DNA of 26,296 bases from DASZQY01 sp036511595 (GCA_036511595.1 DATCBY010000023.1:1-26296); one strand, 5' to 3'; positions 15,854 through 23,490 are shown, counted from the first letter of the stretch. Notes: a model not told the origin generated them from the letters alone. Numbers and translations: made by a program.

Positions 15854-16366
15854 TCAGAACTGGATTCCCTGCGCCTTCAAGGCTTCGCGCGACTTGTCGA
15901 GAAGTTCGGCGCCGACCCTGTCCGACCACTGCTGCACGGCGGCGACCATGCCCTGCTGCAATTGCCCGGCGGGGCCGGCGAGCGCCGAAAACTTCAGACC
16001 CGCCGCCGTTTTGTAAAAAGCGGCGATGGTTTTCAATTCGTCCTCGCTGAATTGCTTCGACCACACGCGCGCGACATCGCTGTCCAGTTCGGCGCGCCGA
16101 TCGACAAGCTTCAGCGCGGTCGCCTCGACTACGGAAATTATCTGCGCGTGGAGATCGGGACGCACCCGTATCAGGCGGTCCTCGACGCGGGCGGCGAGCT
16201 GGGGGAGGAGCGCGTCGAATCCAAGCGAAATCTTCGCGCTCTTGACCACGTCCAGCCCGGCGGCGAGTTGCGTCGGCGTGATCTCCTGCGTCCAGCCCGG
16301 CGACGAGCCGGCCGCCAGCCCGAGCCCGACTACGGCGATGGCGACAATTCTGCTGACGAAAGACAT
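15854..16366 (-). CDS. DUF2059 domain protein, exported
   Basis: This 170-residue protein has an N-terminal signal peptide (about 1-27: SFVSRIVAIAVVGLGLAAGSS then GWTQ), so it is periplasmic or lipid-side. The rest is helical, with the DUF2059 core (SKQFSEDELKTIAAFYKTAAGLKF near 108-131). No catalytic residues are known for the family. GGAG lies 10 bases before the ATG. It sits between rpiA (33 bases) and gor (14 bases) on the same strand, an arrangement frequent in Hyphomicrobiales, although no functional link has been explained. Confidence 0.88.
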   Translation of the reverse strand: MSFVSRIVAIAVVGLGLAAGSSPGWTQEITPTQLAAGLDVVKSAKISLGFDALLPQLAARVEDRLIRVRPDLHAQIISVVEATALKLVDRRAELDSDVARVWSKQFSEDELKTIAAFYKTAAGLKFSALAGPAGQLQQGMVAAVQQWSDRVGAELLDKSREALKAQGIQF

Positions 16367-16399
16367 GACCAGGACACTCCGGATTTTGAGACGCGAAAC

Positions 16400-17107
16400 T
16401 CAGGACGACAGCCGCTCTATTACTCCGCCATCGGCGATGATTGCACTGCTGGCAAGGCGAATGAAGAGGCCATGCTCGACGACCCCGGTAATCTCCTTGA
16501 GGGCGGCGGCCAGTCTATCGGGATCAGGCATCAGCCCGAACGATGCGTCAACAATATGGTTTCCGCTATCGGTGACGAAGGGCCGGCCTCCTGCCTGACG
16601 CAAGGTCAAGGTGCCAGAGAGACCGAGGCGGCCAGCGGCTTTGTCGATCGCCCGACGCGTGGCGCCAAGGCCGAAGGCGACGACCTCGATCGGCAGCGGG
16701 AAGGCGCCCAATGTCTTCACCAGCTTGCCGCGATCGGCGACGACGATCATGCGCCGGGCGGCGGAGGCGACGATCTTCTCGCGCAGTAATGCCCCACCGC
16801 CGCCCTTGATGAGGCGCAGTTCAGGGTCAATCTCGTCGGCACCGTCGATCGCCAGATCGAGCGTCGGCTCGGCGTCCAGCGTGGTCAGCGGCACGCCCTC
16901 GGCCGCAGCCAGCTTCGCCGTCTGCTCGGATGTCGGCACGCCGACGACCTTCAGCCCGGCGCGGACGCGGGCACCCAGCGCGCGGACGAAATGCTCGGCG
17001 GTGCGGCCGCTGCCCAGACCAAGCTTCATGCCCGGCTCGACCTCGGCCAGCGCCGCCTCGCCGGCGCGCCGACGGACATCGTCACCGACCGGGCTCTTCT
17101 CCACCAT
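16400..17107 (-). CDS. rpiA: Ribose-5-phosphate isomerase A
   Basis: This 235-residue enzyme interconverts ribose-5-phosphate and ribulose-5-phosphate in the pentose phosphate pathway. The motifs are GLGSGRTAEHF (30-40), IDGADEID (87-94) and LIKGGGGALLREKI (99-112). Residues D88, D91, K101 and E110 match the four active-site residues of the E. coli enzyme with a constant offset of 7. The ATG overlaps the gabD stop by one base (TGATG), so translation is probably coupled to gabD. Confidence 0.95.
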   Translation of the reverse strand: MVEKSPVGDDVRRRAGEAALAEVEPGMKLGLGSGRTAEHFVRALGARVRAGLKVVGVPTSEQTAKLAAAEGVPLTTLDAEPTLDLAIDGADEIDPELRLIKGGGGALLREKIVASAARRMIVVADRGKLVKTLGAFPLPIEVVAFGLGATRRAIDKAAGRLGLSGTLTLRQAGGRPFVTDSGNHIVDASFGLMPDPDRLAAALKEITGVVEHGLFIRLASSAIIADGGVIERLSS

Positions 17108-18555
17108 CAGCGGTCTAGCCCGCCCATGAGCATGTACTTGACCTCGACGAACTCCTCGACGCCGTAGTGCGAACCTTCGCGGCCGAGGCCAGACTCCTTC
17201 ATGCCGCCAAACGGCGCCAGCTCCGTCGAGATGGCGCCGGAGTTGATGCCGATCATGCCGTACTCGAGCCCCTCGCCCACCCGCCAGACGCGGCCGATGT
17301 CGCGGGCGTAGAAATATGCGGCGAGGCCGAACTCCGTGGCGTTGGCCATCTCGATCGCTTCGTCCTCGTCATGGAAGCGGTAGAGGGGCGCGACCGGGCC
17401 GAAGGTTTCTTCCTTGGTGATCATCATCGCGGCGCTCACTTCAGTCAGCACCGTCGGTTCGAAGAAACTGCCGCCCAGCTTGTCGCGATGACCGCCGACA
17501 GCAATCTTCGCCCCCTTGCCGACGGCATCGGCGATGTGCTCCTCGACCTTCTCAACCGCCGCCATATTGATGAGCGGCCCCTGCATGACGCCGGGCTCAA
17601 CGCCGTTGCCGACCTTCAGCTTCCTGACGCCCGCGGCCAGCTTGGCGGCGAAAGCGTCGTAGACCTTGTCCTGCACGAGGATGCGGTTGGCGCAGATGCA
17701 GGTCTGCCCCATGTTGCGAAACTTCGAGAAGATCGCGCCCTCGACCGCGGCGTCGATGTCGGCGTCGTCGAAGACGATGAAGGGCGCGTTGCCGCCCAGT
17801 TCCAGCGCCACCTTCTTCACCGTCGAGGCCGCCTGGCGCATGAGGAGCTTGCCGACCTCGGTCGAGCCGGTGAAGGCAATGCAGTTGACCAGCGGGCTCG
17901 ACGTCAACTCGGCGCCGATTTCGGAAGATTTGCCGGTGATGAGATTGAAGACGCCGGCGGGAATGCCGGCGCGCTCGGCGAGGACGGCCAGTGCCAAGGC
18001 CGTCAGCGGAGTCTCGCCGGCGGGCTTGCATACCACGGTACAGCCGGCGGCGATGGCGGGAGCGCATTTCCGGGTGATCATGGCCGCCGGGAAATTCCAT
18101 GGCGTGATGGCGCCGACCACGCCGATCGGTTGCTTAACGACGACGATGCGCGCATCGGCGCGATGGCTCTGGCTGGTCTCGCCGTAGATGCGCTTGGCTT
18201 CCTCGGCGTTGAACTCGACGAACGACGCGGCGTAGTCGACCTCGCCGGCGGCCTCCGCCAGCGGCTTGCCCTGCTCGGTCGTCATGATGAGGGCAATGTC
18301 GTCGCGGTTGGCGATGATCAGGTCGAACCATTTGCGCAGGACGTTGGCGCGCTCCTTGCCGGTTTTCTTCGACCAGGCGGGCAGCGCCGCGTGCGCCTTG
18401 GAAATTGCATCGCGAGTCTCGGCGGTGCCGAAACGGGGGACCCGCGCGACGACCTTGCCGGTCGCCGGGTCGGTGACTTCAATCTCCGGCTTGCCGATCC
18501 ACTTGCCGCCGACGAAGCACTGCTCGCGAAGAAGCGTCGGATCCTTCAGTTGCAT
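17107..18555 (-). CDS. gabD: NAD(P)-dependent succinate-semialdehyde dehydrogenase
   Basis: This 482-residue aldehyde dehydrogenase oxidises succinate semialdehyde to succinate in GABA and related catabolism. TPWNFPAAMITRK (151-163) and KPAGETPLTA are the cofactor region, E252 in ELGGNAPF is the general base, and C286 in GQTCICANR is the nucleophile. A second Cys two residues on (C288) is typical of SSADH and can form a regulatory disulfide. ATG 18555 is chosen for its GGGAG site 6-7 bases upstream and homology starting at FVGGKWI. The frame is open 200 codons further upstream, but this is high-GC read-through without homology. First gene of the row gabD-rpiA-DUF2059-gor. Confidence 0.92.
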   Translation of the reverse strand: MQLKDPTLLREQCFVGGKWIGKPEIEVTDPATGKVVARVPRFGTAETRDAISKAHAALPAWSKKTGKERANVLRKWFDLIIANRDDIALIMTTEQGKPLAEAAGEVDYAASFVEFNAEEAKRIYGETSQSHRADARIVVVKQPIGVVGAITPWNFPAAMITRKCAPAIAAGCTVVCKPAGETPLTALALAVLAERAGIPAGVFNLITGKSSEIGAELTSSPLVNCIAFTGSTEVGKLLMRQAASTVKKVALELGGNAPFIVFDDADIDAAVEGAIFSKFRNMGQTCICANRILVQDKVYDAFAAKLAAGVRKLKVGNGVEPGVMQGPLINMAAVEKVEEHIADAVGKGAKIAVGGHRDKLGGSFFEPTVLTEVSAAMMITKEETFGPVAPLYRFHDEDEAIEMANATEFGLAAYFYARDIGRVWRVGEGLEYGMIGINSGAISTELAPFGGMKESGLGREGSHYGVEEFVEVKYMLMGGLDR

Positions 18556-18684
18556 ACGGCACTCCCTGCGCAGTCCCCGAGATTTGAGGCGGTTTGTTAG
18601 CATCTGCCGGGAGCCGACGCCACGCTGGCGACGGGGTCCGGAATGCGGGTATCTAGGGCAGTCCGATTCCCGCGGGAGACGCCC

Positions 18685-19140
18685 ATGCTGACCGACGCCT
18701 TGCTGGCCATCTGCCACCATCTCCTCATCTTCGCCCTGCTCGGGCTTCTGATCACGGAAATGATGACCATCCGGCCGACTATGACCAGCCGCGACGTCCT
18801 TTATGTCGCACGTCTCGACATCGCCTTCGGCATCGTGGCGGGGCTCATTCTGGTGATCGGATTTTGTCGCGTTTTCTTCGGGATCAAAGGCGCCGGTTTC
18901 TATCTGCCCAATCCGGTCTTTTGGGCGAAGATCATCGCGTTCCTGATTGTCGGGGTGCTCTCCATACCGCCGACGCTGCGCATCATCCGCTGGCGCATTG
19001 CCGCCGCCGGCGATTCCGCCTTCCGGCCTCCGGCCGAGGAGGTTCGCGCGGTCCGCCGATTCATGCATTACGAGGGCATGGTATTTTTCACCATCCCGGT
19101 GTTCGCGGCGCTGATGGCGCGCGGCTACGGCCTCGGATGA
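18685..19140 (+). CDS. DUF2214 family membrane protein
   Basis: This 151-residue protein has about four membrane helices (residues about 8-28, 45-70, 78-100 and 130-148). The family signature region is ARLDIAFGIVAGLILVIGF followed by GxxFYxxNPVFWAKI, and a Arg/Glu-rich loop EEVRAVRRFMHYE precedes the last helix. GGGAG lies 7 bases before ATG 18685; an upstream in-frame GTG without such a site is less likely. The last codon overlaps the gph start (ATGA at 19137-19140), so the two are translationally coupled. Function unknown. It is divergent from gabD, with 129 bases between them. Confidence 0.85.
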   Translation: MLTDALLAICHHLLIFALLGLLITEMMTIRPTMTSRDVLYVARLDIAFGIVAGLILVIGFCRVFFGIKGAGFYLPNPVFWAKIIAFLIVGVLSIPPTLRIIRWRIAAAGDSAFRPPAEEVRAVRRFMHYEGMVFFTIPVFAALMARGYGLG

Positions 19141-19910
19141 GTATTCCGCCAACCATCGTTTTCGACCTCGACGGAACCCTGGTCGACACGGCGGAAGATC
19201 TCGTCACGACGCTGAACGCCGTGCTGGCCGCGGAAGGCATGGCGCCCGTCAGCTTGCAGTCGGCGATCGGCATGGTGGGCAGCGGCGCGCGCGTGCTCAT
19301 CGAGGCCGCCTTCGCCGCGGAAGGCAGGACGCTGACACCAGCGATGCTCGACAGGCTGGTCACTGATTACCTTGCCATCTACGACGCGCACATCGCCGAC
19401 GCGAGCCGGCCCTATCCTGGCGCGCGCGCGGCGCTCGACCAGTTCGCCGCCGCCGGCTGGGCGATGGCGGTGTGCACCAACAAGTTCGAGGCGCCGGCGC
19501 GAAAGCTCCTGCGCATCCTCGACCTCGACAGGTATTTCGCGGCGATCACCGGGCAGGATACCTTTGGCTTTCGCAAGCCCGACCCGCGCCACCTCACCGA
19601 AGCCATTCGCCTCGCCGGCGGCGAGACGAAGCGCGCGGTCATGGTGGGCGACTCGCGGACCGACGTCGACACCGCGATTGCCGCGCGAATTGCCGTGGTT
19701 GTCGTCGACTACGGCTATAGCCCGCTGCCGGTCGCATCGCTGGGAGCCACCGCGGTGATCGCCAGCCTCGACGCGCTGTACGACGCGGTGAGCCGCCTGC
19801 CCGCGTTTGTCGCTATGACGGGCGCAAGACGTTCGGTGGGTCGGGTTCGCGGTCGGAACCGCGACGGATCTCGGCCTCGACTTTGCCCGCGGCCGGTAAC
19901 CCACGATTGA
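19137..19910 (+). CDS. gph: Phosphoglycolate phosphatase, HAD superfamily
   Basis: This 257-residue HAD hydrolase removes phosphate from 2-phosphoglycolate. HAD motif I is VFDLDGTLVDT (nucleophile D10, acid D12), motif II is the Thr in VCTNK, motif III is the Lys in FRKPDPRHL, and motif IV is MVGDSRTDVDTA. The cap domain is the small helical type inserted after motif I. The Arg-rich end (GARRSVGRVRGRNRDGSRPRL) goes beyond the usual fold and may be read-through of a decayed stop. The start codon overlaps the upstream DUF2214 stop by four bases. The stop codon lies inside the -35 box of the tRNA promoter. Confidence 0.9.
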   Translation: MSIPPTIVFDLDGTLVDTAEDLVTTLNAVLAAEGMAPVSLQSAIGMVGSGARVLIEAAFAAEGRTLTPAMLDRLVTDYLAIYDAHIADASRPYPGARAALDQFAAAGWAMAVCTNKFEAPARKLLRILDLDRYFAAITGQDTFGFRKPDPRHLTEAIRLAGGETKRAVMVGDSRTDVDTAIAARIAVVVVDYGYSPLPVASLGATAVIASLDALYDAVSRLPAFVAMTGARRSVGRVRGRNRDGSRPRLCPRPVTHD

Positions 19911-19935
19911 CTTGGGCGGACCGCGTCCCTTAGAT
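19907..19935 (+). promoter_or_regulatory. Sigma-70-type promoter of the tRNA-Val locus
   Basis: TTGACT at 19907-19912, a 17-base spacer, then TTAGAT at 19930-19935. Transcription would begin around 19942, about 18 bases before the first tRNA-like sequence. It overlaps the gph stop codon. The match is near consensus and well placed, so this is a confident prediction. Confidence 0.65.
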
Positions 19936-19959
19936 CGCGCCGCTCCGGTCCTGCCGGAC

Positions 19960-20006
19960 GGGCGCGTAGCTCAGCGGGAGAGCACTCCCTTCACACCGGA
20001 GGGAGC
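19960..20006 (+). pseudogene. Truncated tRNA-Val(CAC), 5' half only
   Basis: These 47 bases match the 5' half of the intact tRNA 109 bases downstream. The acceptor strand GGGCGCG, the D-arm and the anticodon loop TTCACAC are present, and 20 bases across the D-arm are identical. After the anticodon the sequence turns into CGGAGGGAG, which leaves a C-C mismatch in the anticodon stem. No T-arm of the right form and no CGCGCCC acceptor strand follow before the next copy. It cannot fold as a tRNA alone. It lies directly behind the promoter. Confidence 0.7.
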
Positions 20007-20042
20007 TTACTTTGCAGAGCAACGCTTTATGACTAGACGATA

Positions 20043-20068
20043 GGTTCAAATGAACCCCTGACGGGTTC
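20043..20068 (+). other. Two mutually exclusive hairpins before the intact tRNA
   Basis: GGTTC-AAAT-GAACC (20043-20056) and GAACCC-CTGAC-GGGTTC (20052-20068) share the bases GAACC, so only one can form at a time. The second ends directly at base 1 of the tRNA (20069). It has no T-run, so it is not a normal terminator. It may shape the leader for RNase P, or it may be the remnant of a rearranged T-arm. Confidence 0.4.
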
Positions 20069-20143
20069 GGGTGCGTAGCTCAGCGGGAGAGCGTCCCCTT
20101 CACACGGGGAAGGTCACAGGTTCAATCCCTGTCGCGCCCACCA
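20069..20143 (+). tRNA. tRNA-Val (anticodon CAC)
   Basis: The 75-base cloverleaf includes the encoded CCA. The acceptor GGGTGCG pairs with CGCGCCC (20133-20139), including one T-G wobble at pair 4, with discriminator A. The D-arm is GCTC-AGCGGGA-GAGC, the anticodon stem TCCCC/GGGGA with loop TTCACAC (CAC at 20101-20103, reading GUG), and the T-arm ACAGG-TTCAATC-CCTGT. Six T residues at 20144-20149 just after CCA probably end transcription. Its only evident promoter is the one before the broken first copy, so it seems to be made from a shared precursor. Confidence 0.95.
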
Positions 20144-20271
20144 TTTTTTCTGCGATTTGGCCCACCTGCTATCGTGTCGCAGCGCCCGTGCAACAACTCG
20201 TCGTCGAACCTTGAGGTAGATGATGCTGCTCGATCCCGCTGATCACCGCTAAGCCGTCGCTAACGATCAAA

Positions 20272-21537
20272 GTGTCAGCCGCGGGCCCCGACAAATTCAC
20301 CTTAGTGCAGTCCGATTTCCCTCGAGAATTGGCGGCATTCGTCGATTTCGTTGGCGCCGAAGTGTTGACCAAGGCGCTCGGAAAGGTAATCCAGAAACTT
20401 GAGTCTCTCTCGCCGAAAACGCGGCTACTTTTCAGTGACCGCTATTTCTTTCATGAGCAATTCATTGACTTTGTAGATCACTCACGGCCTTTTCGCCTCG
20501 ACGTATCGGTATCTTCCGCGGTTCGAGCGGCCTCCCTAGTCGCAGGCATCAACCGGGTGAAGGTCTCGCTGTCGTCTGCGGGCGCTGACCGCCTCCGAAG
20601 CATGGTGATGGACAATCTGAAACCAGACCGGGACATGCGCCAGCTGGAACAAGAAATTCGGTGTGCAACTCATTTCGGACGGAAGGGATACACGGTCACA
20701 TTCGCTGACCTCGAGGGACTAGGCGCCTTCGACCTGCTCGTTGAGACAGGCACAGATTCGTTCGAAGTCGAATGCAAGGCCATCTCTGAAGACACCGGCT
20801 CGCAAATTAAGTCGGAACTGACCGTAAACCTGTGCGAAACCTTTCGCAGGGTGGTGCTTAGTCAGCCTGTCGCCTGGGAGTCCGGGATCTTCATTTTGAC
20901 GCTAAAGAAGCCTGCAGATGACTGCAGAAATCTTGCACAGCACACGGAAGAGGCGCTGGCAACCGCAGTCACGAAACCCTTTGATAGCACAGACTTTGGA
21001 TTGATCTTTGCTCCCCGGCCTGGATGGGGGCAGCTGCTCAAATCTACTCGAATTCAAGAATTGGATGAGACGATCGCACTTGACTCCGAGATCGCGCGCC
21101 GACCGTTTTGCGCGATCGAGACAGTCGAGAGCGCGCTAGGGCTGTCTATCAGGGGACACAAGCCAAACACGTTAAGTCGACGATTGGTCCAGGTGGTTAA
21201 AGAGGGCGCTGATCAATGTACTGGTCTAAGACCGAGTATTGTGTGGCTTCATTTCGTTGGCTTCGCCGAGCCCGACTTTTTGCGACTTGCAGAGTTCTCG
21301 CGTGATGGGAGGGGAGCGGGCCTGAACAACATCGTAGCGAGGTCGCTCCATCCGGAAGCCACCTCAACAGATCGATCTCACGTGCACACGGTTCGGTTTA
21401 GCGCAAAAGGCGACCTTCTTTCCAATCGACCAATACTGGCTCCAAGTCTCCTGATCGTTCGGGCGATTTCCAGTGATGGGCCGTGCTACGATGTTCCAAA
21501 CCCCCTTTGTCGATTTCCTCAGCGAATTGATCTCTGA
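20272..21537 (+). CDS. Uncharacterised protein with PD-(D/E)xK nuclease-like core
   Basis: I do not recognise this 421-residue protein by name. Residues about 126-170 look like a restriction-endonuclease-like core: an early Glu (E126 or E128), hydrophobic strands, D154 in GAFDLLVE, then E167-x-K169 in FEVECKA, i.e. D-x12-ExK. A helical N-terminal part (1-120) and a C-terminal part with SIVWLHFVGF and SHVHTVRF surround it. It has no signal peptide or membrane helix, so it is cytoplasmic. The start is GTG 20272, with no clear ribosome site and a stop codon shortly upstream; a GTG ten codons on is an alternative. Base composition is visibly lower in GC than the backbone. It stands alone just after the tRNA, as foreign cargo often does. 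Role as DNA nuclease is inferred. Confidence 0.6.
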   Translation: MSAAGPDKFTLVQSDFPRELAAFVDFVGAEVLTKALGKVIQKLESLSPKTRLLFSDRYFFHEQFIDFVDHSRPFRLDVSVSSAVRAASLVAGINRVKVSLSSAGADRLRSMVMDNLKPDRDMRQLEQEIRCATHFGRKGYTVTFADLEGLGAFDLLVETGTDSFEVECKAISEDTGSQIKSELTVNLCETFRRVVLSQPVAWESGIFILTLKKPADDCRNLAQHTEEALATAVTKPFDSTDFGLIFAPRPGWGQLLKSTRIQELDETIALDSEIARRPFCAIETVESALGLSIRGHKPNTLSRRLVQVVKEGADQCTGLRPSIVWLHFVGFAEPDFLRLAEFSRDGRGAGLNNIVARSLHPEATSTDRSHVHTVRFSAKGDLLSNRPILAPSLLIVRAISSDGPCYDVPNPLCRFPQRIDL

Positions 21538-21939
21538 GGAGTAAACTTCGACTTCGGCCAGACACGAGAACCGCGACCTGATCGCTGCGGTTCATGGCGA
21601 CGGGTTCAGGGCGGGAAAGGAGCAAGGAACCCGACAGGTTTTGCCACCAGATCGTGTCGCGCCGCGCTGATCAACCTTATTTCAGAACAGAACGGTATCC
21701 CGCGCGATACGGCCAAGGGGATCCTCACCACGCTCGAAAACGCGAAGGCGGGAATGAACAGAAGATTCAGCCCGACATTCGCCAGAGCGGCGACCGCGTA
21801 TACCCGCGCCAGATGCCGAATTGATGCGATGTGGGAGTCCAGCGGGCTGTCGACCCTAGTCATCGGGAGGCCGGTGGCGCAGCAGCCCTGGTTGATGTGC
21901 CCCCGAAGGGCGATCGCGACTCTGGCACAGATGAACGCG
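21538..21939 (+). pseudogene. Non-coding stretch with an HU-like N-terminal scrap
   Basis: There is no complete gene here. In one frame, bases about 21661-21755 read ALINLISEQNGIPRDTAKG followed by ILTTLENA. This resembles the first two helices of HU/IHF-like DNA-binding proteins (LI..IAE..G.....A...L..L). No ATG, GTG or TTG in frame with a ribosome site precedes it, and the rest of the HU fold does not follow. The frame runs on to 21951 without sense. It is best read as a fragment left by rearrangement. The family match is by eye only. Confidence 0.3.
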
Positions 21940-22845
21940 TCACAGCTCTAAGACGCGCTCTGGAGTAATTCGACCGCGCGCAAGATCGGCCAGGGCTATG
22001 ATGTTCCCGAGCAGCCTGCCTCGACGGTCGACAAAGGGCTCGGGCCGAATCGAACGGACGGCGTTGCTCACGAGGTTCTTCGTCGCCAGGCGGATCAGAT
22101 AGGACTTGGGGACGGTACCTTTTTTAGCGAGATAAGCTGCGTTCGCCATCTGTGAGTAGCCTAGCGGCACTCCGCGGCCTCTCCCTTGTTTGTGGCCGAG
22201 GTGAACACCCCACAGCACGTCGGCGCGAACGAACCGACCAAGCCGAACTACCTGACCGTGGAAATCGGCGTCTTCAAGCCACGCGTAGGCCGGCAGACGC
22301 TCGTCGAATGTCAGGCCGCATACCGCGGAATACCGAAAGGCCATGTTGCAACCGATGTTGCCGCCGTAGCCAACCTTGTCATGCAATGCCTCGGCGGGGG
22401 CCGGATCCGAGTCCCGCCGTCTCACGATTGCCTCAGCTTCGGAGGGCCCGACGCCGCTCGTTGATGTTCCGTCGGCCAGGACTGTGCCTGTCAGTCCACA
22501 GATATTCGGCCGCGACGCAAATAGACCAGTCATCCGCTCGATCCAGAAGCGGGATGGCACAAAGTCATCGTCGAAGAAGACGACGTTGGAGAACCGCGAA
22601 CCTGCAAGAATCAATCCATCATTTCGTTGCAATGCGGAACCGGCACGGCCGATGCTAACCGTCAGATGCTCGTTGTTCTGGTCCACCCCCGAAATATCGT
22701 CGGGCCGCGTCGCTACCACGAAAATGTGGTCTGGCGGTTGGGTCTGCTCAGTGAGCAGTCGGACCAGGCTTCGGAGAATATCGGCACGGCCGCGCGTCGC
22801 TATGACAACCGCGGTTCTTTCCGGATGCCTGAGAGAACGAGCCAC
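21940..22845 (-). CDS. Glycosyltransferase family 2 protein
   Basis: This 301-residue protein has the GT-A fold start TAVVIATRGRADILRSLV (11-28), the DxD-type metal motif FFDDDFVP (91-97, DDD at 92-94), GGNIGCNMAFR (161-171) and the acceptor-base region WLEDADF (189-195, E191/D192). It transfers a sugar from a nucleotide donor to an unknown acceptor. No membrane helix or polysaccharide cluster is nearby. The listed GTG start has no ribosome site. An ATG at 22907 lies in another frame and runs in for 20 codons, so a frameshift near the start is possible. It is single and is bounded by gene-poor DNA. Confidence 0.75.
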   Translation of the reverse strand: MARSLRHPERTAVVIATRGRADILRSLVRLLTEQTQPPDHIFVVATRPDDISGVDQNNEHLTVSIGRAGSALQRNDGLILAGSRFSNVVFFDDDFVPSRFWIERMTGLFASRPNICGLTGTVLADGTSTSGVGPSEAEAIVRRRDSDPAPAEALHDKVGYGGNIGCNMAFRYSAVCGLTFDERLPAYAWLEDADFHGQVVRLGRFVRADVLWGVHLGHKQGRGRGVPLGYSQMANAAYLAKKGTVPKSYLIRLATKNLVSNAVRSIRPEPFVDRRGRLLGNIIALADLARGRITPERVLEL

Positions 22846-22907
22846 GGAGGCACGCGCCGTCCGGTCAGGTCGTGCGGAGTAAGCAGAGTTGGTTCGATTT
22901 GAGACAT

Positions 22908-23259
22908 ACTTTGCTCGGTTTGGTCACACTCAGCGTACGTCAGCAAAACTCCTGCCAGAGCAAAGACGCCATCCGGTGTCGGCTCCGATCCAGGGGCAGG
23001 CTTAAGCCCAGGTGCGATTGCGGAGCGCCAACCATTTTTTGATCGTGACTAAGCATTGGTCCCTCTTCTGTCCTCCTGGCGTAACTTCGCCCCCACAAAT
23101 TTTCGAGCAATTCTCAGATCGAAAGCAGGTGTTGGCAGAGGCTGTAGCTGCTGATCCTCTACCGAATCACGAGCTCACAATGGCGGGAGACCAGAGAGAT
23201 AGGATCCGAAAACTAGAGCAGGTTCATTGAACGCCGAGTCAGATTTGGGATTCACGTTG
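22908..23259. other. Gene-free stretch
   Basis: About 350 bases with no convincing gene on either strand. A short open frame on the + strand (23012-23230) has no ribosome site, family motif or typical codon use. One small inverted repeat, GTTCA-T-TGAAC, lies at about 23222-23232 near the IS630 fragment. Nothing else was recognised. Confidence 0.5.
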
Positions 23260-23490
23260 TAGCGGAAGTCTGATTCATTTCCCGGTGATTGCAGGGAGGT
23301 GAGGATGACTCGCAGCTTGAGTGCGGACCTTCGCGGCCGGGTGATTTCGGCGATATCGGAAGGCCTTTCGCCGCGGGAGGCGGCGCGCCGGTGCCGGATC
23401 GGGATTGCAACGGCGGGGCACTGGTATCGGCGCTACCGCGAGACGGGCGAGGCGGTCGCCCGCAAGCAGGGCCAGCCGTCGCGCTCGGGG
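23260..23490 (+). mobile_element. IS630-family element, left-end fragment
   Basis: The 5' part of an IS630-type element is seen, from about TA 23260-23261 to 23490. IS630 elements insert at TA, and the bases after it (AGCGGAAGTCTGATTCATT) could be the terminal repeat, but no right end exists in the window to confirm this. The element stops inside its transposase gene, exactly where the truncated nuclease-like gene on the other strand begins. It is thus a deletion scar, not a complete IS. Confidence 0.65.
23305..23490 (+). pseudogene. IS630-family transposase, N-terminal fragment
   Basis: ATG 23305 with GGGAGG 5 bases upstream is followed by 62 residues of the IS630 N-terminal helix-turn-helix: LRGRVISAISEGLSPREAARR, then a region ending in RKQGQPSRSG. 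That end is normally followed by the linker and the DDE domain. Here the frame passes into unrelated bases and stops at 23556. The whole catalytic domain is absent, so it cannot transpose. Confidence 0.8.

Noticed and set aside
17167..18600. 477-codon frame antisense to gabD
   Set aside because: Low-complexity composition (Gly, Arg, Asp, His, Leu), no motif; gabD is certain on the other strand.
18556..19152. Extension of gabD by about 200 codons upstream
   Set aside because: It would overlap the DUF2214 gene on the other strand, has no homology, and a good ribosome site precedes the internal ATG at 18555.
20144..20271. Possible repeat of the tRNA 3' end as an attachment site within the window
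   Set aside because: I looked for a second copy of the T-arm/acceptor sequence up to 26296 and found only short chance matches such as GCGCCCAC near 25200.
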